From Pelargonium nanum (lineage: Eukaryota; Streptophyta; Magnoliopsida; Geraniales; Geraniaceae), in the NCBI GenBank assembly GCA_036897485.1, contig JAYMTF010001599.1, positions 1-22,302 on the forward strand: 22,302 nt of DNA, written 5' to 3'. The position numbers were made by a program, and so were the translations under genes. Under the pieces are notes generated by a model. The model saw only the letters and a program-made list of their open reading frames with translations. It was not told the DNA's origin and made no database searches. Shown piece after piece: positions 1-10,059 of the stretch (the stretch's first letter is position 1; the number at the start of each line of letters is the position of its first letter).

Positions 1-51
1 AATTTTTGCAAAAAATGGAAACATGACACTCATTTTGGGACGGAGGGAGTA
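1..51. mobile_element. Right end of a Stowaway-like MITE, cut by the window edge
   Basis: Positions 37-49 read GGGACGGAGGGAG, the reverse complement of the CTCCCTCCGTCCC terminus typical of Stowaway MITEs (Tc1/mariner superfamily), followed at once by TA (50-51), the usual target-site dinucleotide. The other end and any second TIR lie left of position 1. Since the last exon of the neighbouring cofactor A gene also lies to the left, the element probably sits in its second intron. The terminus is seen; the placement in an intron is inferred. Confidence 0.72.
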
Positions 52-354
52 GTAGTTTTACACACTAGTTAAATGCAACCTAAGGAATAAACATGGAAAT
101 GAGAACTGATTCAACTTATTTGCAGAGATGTTATGTGAACCAGACATTTCAACTCTCAAGTGGTCAAGGTGACGCGAGGTACCGGTAAGAACAAGGCTAG
201 TTTTGATGCATCAGCATGCTCATAAACTGACCATTTAGTGAATATATAAAATGTTTGCAAATGTGGCTTGCCACTTGCATATATTGTAAATACACTGAAA
301 TTATGACTTTTATAGTGAAGTGATGCTGGAAGGAATTAAGGTTATAAATAATAC

Positions 355-1013
355 CAAGGTTCCTTTCAGGTCAGCTAGGGAGGCCTCCAGACGCTTGTGG
401 CAATCAGGAATCATCATCCTTGATTCAGCCAAAACATTTTCCTGTTTAGAAACAAAATCATATCTTACTCAATACAGCATACAGAACCGGGATACATATA
501 GGAATCGTATAACAAAGACTAAAGAATATTGAGGACATAATCCATGATAAGGTAACAATACTATATACCATATATGATATATCACATCAGTAGATTCTAC
601 ATGATATGCTAAAGCTTACATGTGAAAACAGTTATCTCATGTTCGGACTTGGGAGCAAGAAACTAAGTTATTTTCACCTGCATCTTTTTTCTTTATATTG
701 CTCAAAGGAAATTCATTTAATTATGTGGTTGCACATGCACAGTACTCAACTCGTATCATACTTCTTCAGCAGATACAATAGCATTTACACAGAAAGTGGG
801 GGACAATCGGAACCCATTTCAGGTCCTATATTTCAAGAATGATGAAACCTCTCATGATACCTGTTGTTTGAGATCATAAGGATCAGCTCCCTTTTCTTTC
901 ATGTCAGCAGTCTTGGCAGCTTCTCTCTCAACCTCTTTCTCATAAGACTTCAACTCTTTGACAATGCGTTTGCAAACACCTGTCTTAATTTTCAAGTTTT
1001 TTACGGTTGCCAT
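355..1013 (-). CDS. TFCA: Tubulin-folding cofactor A (TBCA), 5' two coding exons; 3' end outside window
   Basis: Cofactor A is a small helical chaperone that captures beta-tubulin on its way to the alpha/beta dimer; the Arabidopsis orthologue is KIESEL. Coding exon 1 is 1013..861 (51 codons, MATVKNLKIKTG to YDLKQQ) and ends at a GTATCA donor. Coding exon 2 is 441..355 (29 codons, ENVLAESRMMIPD to LADLKGTL) and ends at GTATTA. Both junctions are phase 0 and the joined protein follows the family without gaps, including KRIVKEL, SYEKEVEREAAK and the KGADPYDLKQQ segment. The family is about 110 residues long, so roughly 30 C-terminal residues (expected to begin AELEE) are missing; I found no matching exon in 1-350. 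The ATG at 1013 is chosen because it fits the family N-terminus. An in-frame ATG further upstream (1118) lies in what looks like 5'-UTR intron. Confidence 0.93.
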
Positions 1014-1906
1014 CGGCCTGCAGGCTGCAGCAATTTCTCTCAGGTGTAAGTGTAACCATGCAAGTTCAACCAATATCCTTCCAAGCGAAAGTATGAACGA
1101 TGAACATACTAGTTTCACCAGTTGTGCATTTGCAAAATGTGTATATCATGTTGATAGTTGCTAACACATCCAAGCTATTGTTACCCAGCTAAAAATGCAT
1201 TTTATCCACATTACACAATGCTGCTAAACTATCTACATCACTTTCCCACTCACCCAAGCACCCGATTTCCAGTTATTGGGTAGGCTATCCTCCCATCCGA
1301 AATTGAAGTTTTGAGCATTAAGAATCATTATTTATGACGTCCCGTGTATCTAACTATGTCAATTATTTCTCCAAAATTTTTATGATGTAACAGCTATAGA
1401 ATATCAAGGTCTCCTAATAACTAAAACTTCATGGGGCAAAAAGGATAATCATAGGACACTGAAAAGTACAAAATGAAGCAAAGTAGCTTAGTAATCCAAC
1501 AGATCCTACTCGACTAATGCGAATCTATTTGAGATTCGGATAACTATCATGCTGCCCGAACAAGTTCATAGCATACAAGAGATTGTGAAGCTAATTACTT
1601 GGAACATTTTATATAAAAAAAATGTAAATATAACTTCTGAAATAAACTCTAGCTCCAGCAGATCTTCTCCCAACGAACAAAACCCCTCCTATAATCTACA
1701 TAGTTTATAGTTTTCGGATCCCAGTAAAGAAAGTTCGAAAACAACACATATTTGTGATTCTATAGAACGAAACGAAACGAAACGAAACATTTGATGCAAA
1801 TGAAACAACAATCTATAGCATAAATCACCAGATTCCAGAAACCATAGAAAAGCTAGGTTCTTTTAATCCAGAATTCAACACACAAAAAAAGAAGAAAAGA
1901 GCTTAC

Positions 1907-2065
1907 TTGATAGAGTCGTGAAATGGGTATTCTCAAACCTTGAGCGGTTGTGACTCAGAGCAAATCTCAAGCTGCAATAATCTCCGATCACTGTAGAGTG
2001 TTTCGAGTTGTGGAGCAAAGTAACGAAACAGTAGTAATGAGTCAGTACCTCTCTTCTTCTTCTTC
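1907..2065 (-). other. Probable 5'-UTR exon of the cofactor A gene
   Basis: On the minus strand a good donor, ATCAA|GTAAGC, occurs at 1907/1906. A CTGCAG acceptor stands at 1018-1023, four bases before the ATG. This suggests a non-coding first exon and an intron of about 890 bp (1018-1906). The right limit is a guess: a CTTCTT tract and site II promoter motifs begin at about 2050-2090. No long reading frame was recognised within the intron, which contains about 4.5 copies of GAAAC at 1765-1788. Confidence 0.5.
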
Positions 2066-2150
2066 ATCTTCATCTTCTACCAGTACAGTAATGGGCCTTA
2101 TATGGGCCCAAGACATAGTGATGGGCTTTAACAGTTGGGCCTCTCACGTG
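2053..2150 (-). promoter_or_regulatory. Core promoter of the cofactor A gene (site II cluster and G-box)
   Basis: Directly upstream of the inferred leader are a GAA/CTT microsatellite (about 2050-2080) and TGGGCC/GGGCCC/TGGGCT motifs at 2092-2097, 2101-2110, 2122-2127 and 2136-2141. A G-box CACGTG follows at 2145-2150. Clusters of TGGGCY (site II) are typical of plant housekeeping genes expressed in dividing cells, which suits a tubulin chaperone. The motifs are seen; their activity is inferred. Confidence 0.55.
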
Positions 2151-2159
2151 ACAATCCCC

Positions 2160-3550
2160 AGCCCACGCATCTAACAAGATGTACTTTGATTTTGCTACTT
2201 GTGGATTGTGTAAAACTCTCGTCCACATGGACCACATCTAACATTTGTCATAGTTGAAAATTCTTGTTTGGTCTAATCTTAGAGAACCTGTCTATGATAT
2301 GCCATCTAACTGCCTAGGTTTATATGCATCAAATCACCATTAATGTTGTTTGTTGAGCTTAAGAACCATAGGAGGAGAAGAACAACCACTTATGATACTT
2401 GTTGTTAGCATATTCTGTGGGGCTAGAGCCGATAATTCGGGTCATAACACAACACGCGACACGACACAAACACGATATGGAATAAACTTGTTTGAGTTTC
2501 AAAAAATTATCAATGATGTCGTGTTGAATACATAAAACACGCACGTATGACATGATTAAGGACTCAATAGTAATTTTACCTAAACTATAGTCAGATTACC
2601 ATTTGCAAATTGTAATTTTGGATCCAACCTCTTTTTTCATTGTTACTTTTTGTGAATTGGGTCGTGTCGGTCTAAATGTGTCAACCCTGACCCATTCGAT
2701 CACATGTCGTGTCAACACAACCCATTTAGTTATCTTGTTAAATGTGTCGCATTTGTGTTTTGTGATCATAAACAAGTTGTGTTCGTGTTGGGCCATGCAA
2801 CACGATTACTAATTGTGTTCATGTCGGGTCTTGTAGAAAACAAACAATCTTTAGCACGACATGAACACGACACTCACACACGAATTGTCAGTCCTATTTA
2901 AGGCATCAAATTCCATCCATAGATCGTAGTGTCAATCTATGTGTTCATGATTTTCTAGATTCTCAACTCTATATATATAAAGTGCTTCTATTATAATGTA
3001 AAAAAATCTAATGAAAAACCATCTCATATCTTCGAACAGTGCTAGTTATTCAAACAAAAACCAACCATATCATATTATTCTACAAGTTGCATTTTATCAG
3101 TGGATTTGAAACTAGTTGTCATTCTTCAGTTTTGCTATAACGTTTAGTTTGAGAAGATTATGTGACGACAAGATTAAGTTTAAGAAGCTAAATTCATGTT
3201 TGAACCTAAGAAGTAATACACGTACAAATATCCATTAAGATTAAGGTTGAGATAATAACAACACTAACACCAACATTGACAAGAATAATAGTACTAATAT
3301 GTTTGGTATATTTCACCATACTTATATTCTATTCCCATGCTTACCCATAACTCCACACGTGACTAATGTTCGCTGACGTGGCCTTCCCCGACCCCACAAC
3401 CAAGAACAATATCAACTGAAATTCCCACCGCTACCCCTAACCCGACTGACCCACCCCTTTGTTCTCCAAACATTTTGGTCATTTAATTTCACCAGATTTT
3501 TTCAAAAAACACAAAACCTTGTCACTTGTCTCGTCCCTGGCCGATCGAAT
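2160..3550. other. Divergent intergenic spacer between cofactor A and CK2 beta genes
   Basis: No convincing coding region was found on either strand; the reading frames are short and overlap repeats. The middle carries the GTGTCG-rich repeat described separately. The rest is AT-rich DNA without recognisable genes. Confidence 0.6.
2431..2889. repeat. GTGTCG-rich repeat with short inverted ends, probable degenerate non-autonomous transposon
   Basis: The left part (GATAATTCGGGT followed by ACACAACACGCGACACGAC) and the right part (read on the other strand, GACAATTCGTGTGTGAG) form imperfect inverted ends. The interior is full of permutations of GTGTCG, GTGTTG and their complements, a composition often seen in high-copy plant repeats. 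No transposase frame is present and no clear target duplication was found, so class and exact ends are uncertain. Confidence 0.45.
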
Positions 3551-3551
3551 G

Positions 3552-3565
3552 CCACGTGTATAAAT
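3552..3565 (+). promoter_or_regulatory. G-box fused to TATA box of the CK2 beta gene
   Basis: CCACGTGT (CACGTG at 3553-3558) is followed without gap by TATAAAT (3559-3565). Transcription would then start near 3590-3600, giving a leader of almost 400 nt rich in GAGA and CT tracts. The leader also carries telo-box AAACCCTAG at 3812-3820. The motifs are seen; the start site is inferred. Confidence 0.6.
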
Positions 3566-3638
3566 GGGCTTGTTGCGAGAAAAAAAATAAAAAATAATAA
3601 AATCAGAGAGCAACGAGACAGAGACAGAGACACAACAC

Positions 3639-3926
3639 ATGAAAACATAGAATACACAGAGAGAGCACAGCAAAATCCAAAGCCCAACCCAACGACGAAA
3701 TCTAGAGAGCAAGTGCAACAAGAAGACGACGAACCACAAGGAGGAAGAGGAAATGGGCTAGCTAGCACCAGCTCTTATCTATCTCTTTCTCAGCTAGCAA
3801 GCATAAAAAAAAAACCCTAGATTACATTACAGATACCTAGGGTTTCGATTTCGTGTTTCGATTTCCTATTTTGGATTCGATTTTTGAATTTGTCTTGTTC
3901 TGTGTGGGGCGGTTATGGTTCTGTGA
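3639..3926 (+). promoter_or_regulatory. Three minimal uORFs in the CK2 beta leader
   Basis: Between the TATA box and the start codon there are exactly three short frames I could find: ATG-AAA-ACA-TAG (3639-3650), ATG-GGC-TAG (3753-3761) and ATG-GTT-CTG-TGA (3915-3926). Encoded peptides are 3, 2 and 3 residues. They count only if the leader is not spliced; I saw no obvious intron. Confidence 0.5.
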
Positions 3927-3983
3927 GAGAAGAGATTTACGCTGGATACTACAGGGAAGGGGAAGAAGAGGAAGAGGGGAAAC

Positions 3984-6900
3984 ATGTACAGAGAGCGAGG
4001 CGCGAGCGCCTCCAAGCCTGATGTCGGCCCGGCCGATCGCAAGCGGATCAACGACGTGCTCGACAAGCGCCTCGAGCGATCCTCGCCGTCCACCTCCAGG
4101 GCCATCAACGGCGGCAAGGATAGGCCTTCGTCGCACTCCAATCTCATGGGGAAGGCTCCGTCGCACGATCACCACACTTCTCTCTCCAAGAACACCCGCT
4201 CCGATGGTCTCTCTCCGTTCTCTTTCACTCTCACTTTTTGTTTTCATCGTTATTTTTGTTGTGTATATATCTGTATGTATTAAGCTTGGGTGAATTTGCA
4301 TGTTCTTTTAATCTTATCTTGTCTTAGATTTTCTGTTTTTTGTTGTTGTTGTTGTTGAGATCTGGATGTTATGCCCTAGACTATGCACTCTCGTCTGAAT
4401 TTAGATTACTTTCGAAAAAGTTTAATTATTGTGCTTTCAAATCATTAAGCTTGATTATCCGTATCGTTTTCGTTTTTGAGAGGAAAGTTAATGCTTTAAA
4501 TGCAGGGAGTGATGAGTATCATTTTTTTCCCTAAATGTTGTCAACTTTCAATTAAAGTCTCGGCATTTCAGGAGATGCAGTTTATGTAATTTGATCCTAT
4601 TATTTTGCACGATAGAGTTTGCTGTCTGTTTTTGGAAGCATGCGTTTTCATCCGTTTTCGTAACCGAAAGAATTTACTGCAATTGGCATCGGATATTAAT
4701 TATATTAGTATTTTAGCTGTCGGTTGGATACATTGGACATTGTTAAATAGACTTTTGTCTCCTCTAATGAAGTTTCTGAGCAAGGCCATCATCACTTTCT
4801 ATAGAGTTGATAGAGCAGAGAGGCAGAATACAGCCTCAAGAAAAACACTCATAAGCACACTTGAAATTGTATTTAAGGTTGCTTATTTCCTGAGGTATGT
4901 TTTCAGGTTTTGTACCCCGTAGAGAACCACAGGTGCCAACCAAGTGTTCCAGGGCTCGCCATAAGGTCACATTGAGATATAGATTGACTTTGAGCACGTA
5001 TTAGTCCACGCTGCTCTTGTAGTGTTATTGCAGTTAGCTTTTTCATCTAGTATTTGTATGTTTAGATGTGGCTTACTTAGATATGAACTTCAAAACAAGT
5101 ATGAATCTCTTTATTAGCGTGTTGTTCCAGCTTACTTCGACTTGTGCTTTACATTGTCTCTGTCAGTATAGTCCCACTAGTCGTGTTAATTGCCACTCTT
5201 GCAAAATCAACACCTTAATCAAAATTCTCAGTCCATCAAAATATTGCTTCTATTTACTGAAAATCATTTACTGTAGTAACATCCACTATTTCCCTAGTAC
5301 AAGGGTATTTAGCAATCATGTTGTCACGCACATCTTGACAGAAATTGCAATAAATATTTAATTTTCATATGATCTTATATTATATAAAAATTTGCACTTG
5401 CAGATTACGTTTTCTTGTTGTTGGGTGGCTCTTTTCCGCATTGTTAATGTTTTTTCTAGGGTAGAGCAGGTTAATATTTGTTGAATGCACTTCTCTATCT
5501 GAGTTGTGTTGATATTCCTTTTTTATTGATTCACCTACTCATTTTTCTTTAATCTACTTTTAGCTGTACTGATGATACTCTCTTTTAAACACAGAAGAAT
5601 CTGAAACAGATAGTGAAGAGTCAGAGGTTAGTGGTTCTGATGGAGATGACACCTCGTGGATCTCATGGTTCTGCAATCTGCGAGGCAATGAATTCTTTTG
5701 CGAAGTTGACGATGACTACATTCAAGATGATTTTAACCTCTGTGGATTAAGTAGCCAAGTTCCCTACTATGATTATGCTCTTGATTTGATTTTGGATGTT
5801 GAATCTTCTCACGGTAAGCTTATCCTCTTGGGGCAATGTGTTTTCATTTTTGAAATTTTCTCAATGTTGGGACTTTTGCACCTTCTCTCGTGTTGTTTCA
5901 TCATGTGCTTTTATGCAGCTACTTGCATAATTTAGCTGTTGAGTTTTTGGAATGCGTCTTATTTTCCTGGCAAATGTTTCATGTCATAAGTTAAAGTAAT
6001 ATTATGTTTCTTGTTAGGTTAGGTTTGTGTTGTGTAAATGTTGATTGGTTTGTATGGTAGGTGATATGTTTACAGAGGAACAAAATGAGCTAGTTGAATC
6101 AGCAGCAGAGATGCTTTATGGTTTGATTCATGCTCGCTACATATTGACTAGCAAAGGAATGGCAGCAATGGTAAGATTTTTTTCTCGAGTGTCCAATTGG
6201 ATGATCCATATTTTTTTATGTTGTCTGGAAACTGACCAGAACAATGATGTTGGGTGTCTGCAGCTTGACAAATACAAGAACTACGATTTTGGAAGATGCC
6301 CAAGGGTGTACTGCTGTGGTCAACCCTGTCTTCCAGTTGGCCAAGCTGATGTTCCTCGGTCAAGCACGGTAAAGATATACTGCCCAAGATGTGATGACGT
6401 ATACTACCCCCGGTCGAAGTATCAAGGTAGTATCCTTTATTTTTGTGAGTGCTAACCTTATTTTGAATACACACACATATTATTCATTGGATCAATAATA
6501 TGCACCAACATAAATAGTGAGTGATCACTGATGTCTTAGTGTTAGTGCTATGATCTGATATTGAGTTATTCATCAGTATGCTAATTGCAGGATGTATATA
6601 TTATATTACTTATATGTTAACTGAAATCAAAACTTGTAAGTCAGTGTGGTTTAAGCAGTTGTATTCTTTAATATGAATAACACACACACACACACACACA
6701 TACATACATATATCTAAAGGTTTAATGCATTTACAGTCATGTCGTCTCCATGATTTGGATTGCAAATGCTGTTACTGTACTTCAGATTTACGGTGTGATT
6801 GATATTTTAGATCAAAATCATGTTCCATAGGCTACAGATTGCAATATATCGTATCTGAGTTCCTTTAACTCTCTATAGACATCGATGGAGCCTATTTTGG

Positions 6901-7009
6901 GACCACATTCCCTCACTTGTTCCTGATGACCTACGGGCACCTCAAGCCACAAAAGGCGTCACAGAGCTATGTTCCAAGAGTATTCGGATTCAAGGTCCAC
7001 AAACCATGA
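3984..7009 (+). CDS. CKB: Protein kinase CK2 (casein kinase II) regulatory subunit beta, 281 aa
   Basis: The beta subunit dimerises through a zinc finger and assembles the CK2 tetramer, steering substrate choice in nucleus and cytosol. In plants CK2 acts on light and clock regulators. Exons: 3984-4206, 5595-5813, 6061-6170, 6264-6426, 6879-7009; phases 1, 1, 0 and 1 fit and the total is 846 nt. Residues 1-74 are the plant-specific N-terminal extension rich in Ser, Lys and Arg. An acidic Ser/Glu stretch at about 75-94 is followed by [18 protein letters not shown]. The zinc-finger cysteines are C196, C201, C224 and C227 (CPRVYC and CPRC). [15 protein letters not shown] and the end GFKVHKP are nearly invariant in the family. 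The start is the first ATG followed by a long frame. The donor of exon 1 (GATG|GTCTCT) is weak, but the only one that restores the frame. Which CKB paralogue it is cannot be told. Confidence 0.97.
4207..5594 (+). other. Long first intron of the CK2 beta gene
   Basis: This 1388-bp intron begins GTCTCTCTCC and ends TTTAAACACAG. It contains a TTG microsatellite at about 4339-4357 and is T-rich throughout. The frames within it are interrupted and match nothing I recognise. If it is retained, translation from exon 1 stops at 4283 after 99 codons. Confidence 0.75.
6680..6713. repeat. CA/TACA microsatellite in CK2 beta intron 4
   Basis: About ten CA dinucleotides (6680-6700) run into TACATACATATAT. 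The run lies between exons 4 and 5 and has no evident coding or splicing role. Confidence 0.9.
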
Positions 7010-8379
7010 TGGCTGGAAGGTCAAGCTTTTCTTTGGGTATGAGTTCATTATTAGAATTTACATTCCCTAGCTTCTGTCTCAAAGGCCTTTGAAAAATCAG
7101 GTAGAGCAAAGTAGTTATCTGAATTATTATCAGTCTCTCTCTATGTTCCCCCTTTTCTTCAAGTGCTTTGAGAAGTACACCATAAAGCAAATGTGTAGAC
7201 ATGTCGAGCAATTATCTATTTTCAATTTTGGAAGCATTTTATATGACTTAACTTTTTGGTATTGTAGTTTGACCGGTCTTGTTTATTTAATATTCTTTTT
7301 TTTTTCTAGTTATGGAGTTGTACTTTGCCATTTAACCATTGCCTGTCTTTTGTGCTTCTTTGTTATTTATTGTTGTCTTGTGTTTTGACAACGTCTAAGA
7401 TTGCATCCCCTTATTTATCTTGACTGCTAGGTTGTGCGTCAAGCAAGAGTCGTTACTTCCTTTCATTTCTGTTTATACTGTAACTGTATTCTGCTATTTT
7501 GAGTTGCCCATCTACGAGTATGCTGCTTACAACATGCTCATATATCTATGGCTAATTATGTTTTGCAAAATATGAGATAATCAGGCCTAAAAGTCATTAT
7601 TGGCACCCATAAGAGAAGATAATCATAGTTTCTTTCAGTGAATCATCACTGCTTTGTTTTATTCTTCATTAAGATATTGATTGTCCTAATTTTATTTGTG
7701 ATGTATCTGCAACATTTGGTTGGTCCAATATATGGTATAAATTACAGACATTCATCATCTAAATGACTGGTTCTCTAATCTGCATTTAATTAATTAATGT
7801 ACATGATGGTAGTGGTAGGTATGATATGGTCAAATATGTGTTTTTCTTAAGATTTTCTTATAAATTGACTGCAAACTTTGTTTACCTGATCTTGATGCAC
7901 GCTTTCTTGCGCCTCTAATGAGATATTTGATTCTAATTATTGAATTCTCACGTCGTTTTAATTTGGCTGTCTACTTCATCTCTTCTTTTTAATTTGTTTT
8001 AGAAGCACATATTTGACCATATCATCTCTTCATCCTATTTCTATCCCTTTCTTTCTCATCTGTACAGTTGGTAGCTTCCTTTTCTCTTATCTCATGCTAT
8101 ACACATTCAACACAAAGAGGTGTCATGATCTGAAAATCTGTTTCCTTGAAACGCAAGGAACTAAACATAGGATGAGATGACTTCAGGATGGTCTCATTTG
8201 TCATCATTAACTTTGAGTAGCTAATTTCATTAATGATCGATGACGAATTAGAGAGACTCCAATATGAACAAATTTGAAATAAAACAAAATAATCTACCAA
8301 GTCCAATACGATTTCAAAGATCTCAAATTTTATAAGAACAATAAATTGTCATATAATTGTTTAAAATCTTAACTTTTTC
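7010..8379. other. Gene-free region downstream of CK2 beta
   Basis: The first few hundred bases must hold the 3' UTR and polyadenylation site; no single AATAAA-type signal stands out. The remainder is T-rich non-coding sequence without recognisable repeats. Short frames here show no family resemblance. Confidence 0.6.
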
Positions 8380-8578
8380 TTTTTTATAAGAGATTGGACA
8401 GCAGACCTACAAAGGCTAGTGCTTTTCACCCCCTAATGGGGGCGTCATCTGAGTTAGTTGTTAGCTCTTCTCTTAAACCCATAAATCCCACCCCATACCG
8501 TCGGCAAGGAGGCTTGAACCTGAGACCTCAAAGAAAATTCAAAGAGCGTCAACTGTTTGGCCAACATAGCTTGGTTAA
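8380..8578 (-). mobile_element. tRNA-derived SINE
   Basis: Read on the minus strand the segment begins near 8576 and has a perfect RNA polymerase III A box, TGGCCAAACAG (8563-8553; consensus TRGYNNANNNG). About 31 nt later comes a perfect B box, GGTTCAAGCC (8520-8511; consensus GGTTCRANNC). A body of about 130 nt rich in GGGGTGGG and CCCCCATTAGGGGG follows, then an A-rich tail near 8380. Order and spacing match plant tRNA-type SINEs. It is not a functional tRNA: no acceptor or anticodon stems close. I found no clear target-site duplication, so the ends are approximate. Confidence 0.75.
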
Positions 8579-8579
8579 A

Positions 8580-9317
8580 AAAAATACTTCCAACAATGGA
8601 AGACTTTTCAAACCTTCTCTATAAAAGTATAAACAAAATATACAAATAACATAACAGTTTAACTATTATTTACAGTGAACATTCTCACAAATTAGCATTT
8701 GGTGAAGATAAAAGTGATAGCGAGACGTATGCAAGAGGATAGAACAAAACGAGCCAATAATGATGAAAAAATCAACATAGAAACAAAAGTGATTGTGTCA
8801 AATTTATGTCAACCACCACCTATAAAAAAATGATAGTGGTTCAAAGAAAAAACTTATCTTAACTATCTAATAATAGAAAGTGTGTACAATATTTTGGGAC
8901 ATAAATTACTAGTACAATTTTGCAAAGAAAATGTTTCTTCCTACTTAAGTTATCCTCCATGAATTGGCAAAAGTGGAAGTTGGGACATGGGAGATAACAG
9001 ATAAGAAGAAGCAAGAAACCCCAAGTTGAACCAATCCTAGCCAGTTGATCTTCTTCAGTCCCAAGTCACATCCAAATTCAATAAAAATAACAATATAAAA
9101 CAAATGAGTGTCCACTTGTTAGCTTCAGATAGGCACTACCTACCAACATTTCTGTACGCATCCCATCTGCTACTGCTACTGCTACTGCTTATCCTTCCAT
9201 TTCAATCTCAATTCCATTTATTTTCCTGCTTCAGGAATAAATAAAAACTGATTTTTTTTGTTTGAAAGTAACTGGTCTTAAAATAAAATATTATCTAAAA
9301 TTTATGATTATTAATTT
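8580..9317. other. Gene-free AT-rich DNA
   Basis: No coding region is recognised. It contains a short (CTGCTA)n run at about 9168-9188; otherwise it is low-complexity AT-rich sequence. Confidence 0.6.
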
Positions 9318-9754
9318 GAGCTTGTTTGGCAACATTATTTTAAAATTGAATGTAACTGCAATGATAAATGAGATTATGTTTGGTAAGATCAAAAATATAA
9401 CCGAAAGATGTGCAAACTCGTGAATTGACGAAAATAAACATTGCATTGAAAAGATAATTTATTTCAAGTAATGTGGGACCTGATATGAATTGGAGTTGCA
9501 TTTGAATAATTTGAGTTAGAATTAGCTAGGATTGTTTTTCTAACCATTAATAGTATCATCTGTTACCAAAATTCAAAGTTAAGTTCAATAATATTAAAAG
9601 CAACACATTAAAAAAACATATATATATATATATGTATGTATATTATAAGCAATGAGTTATACAACTGTGTCTGTGTTGGTCTTACATTCAAATTTTTTTT
9701 TTAAATATCAATTTAAATGCTGAAGAATGCCTTATGGGTGTTCCGAACAAGCCC
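9318..9754. mobile_element. Candidate hAT-like MITE of about 437 bp
   Basis: The left end reads GAGCTTGTTTGGCAACA (from 9318) and the right end, on the other strand, GGGCTTGTTCGGAACACCC (from 9754). These are imperfect inverted repeats of a terminus common in plant hAT-type MITEs; a similar terminus appears at 22248. The interior is AT-rich, non-coding and includes a TA/TGTA microsatellite (about 9618-9642). The flanking 8-mers ATTAATTT and TTATATTT match only in part, so the target duplication is unproven. Confidence 0.5.
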
Positions 9755-10053
9755 TTATATTTAGAAAAGCCATTCTTTTGCAGAAATGAAAGAGTAAGCA
9801 GTGGCAATTCTGTAAAATGAGCCAAAGTCAGGGTCACGGTTAAAAACAACCCATCTCCTTCCACGCACCAATCCATCTGGTTTTTTGTCCGTGACATCGA
9901 TCGTTCACAGAACCAGAAACCCCCCAAAATCATCATCGCACACAAAAAACCAAACGGGACCAGAAGAAGAACCCAACAAAACGCACAGCATCACGCTTTG
10001 CAAGAGAACAGAACCATCGGCGACGTAAGAGGAATCAAATTTGCCATTTTTAC
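9755..10053. other. Promoter and leader region of the MORN gene
   Basis: The sequence between the MITE candidate and the start codon is C- and A-rich after about 9840, like a plant 5' leader. No clear TATA box was picked out. No ATG that opens a longer competing frame was noticed; the AUG-stop at 10054 is described separately. Confidence 0.4.
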
Positions 10054-10059
10054 ATGTAA
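10054..10059 (+). promoter_or_regulatory. AUG-UAA minimal uORF abutting the main start codon
   Basis: Positions 10054-10062 read ATG TAA ATG: a start codon, a stop codon and then the main ATG, all in one frame and without spacing. AUG-UAA elements in the leader of Arabidopsis NIP5;1 are known to stall ribosomes in a boron-dependent way. Here only the sequence is seen; any function is inferred, and it requires that transcription starts upstream of 10054. Confidence 0.6.

Noticed and set aside
1..350. Search for the last exon of cofactor A
   Set aside because: No reading frame resembling the expected AELEE continuation was found on the minus strand, so it is taken to lie outside the window rather than be lost.
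3837..4301. Minus-strand frame of 154 codons opposite CK2 beta exon 1
   Set aside because: It is the antisense shadow of a GC-rich coding exon and shows no protein similarity.
8511..8563. tRNA gene suggested by perfect A and B boxes
   Set aside because: No acceptor stem, anticodon arm or TPsiC arm can be folded around them, and the body continues into SINE-like sequence with an A-rich tail.
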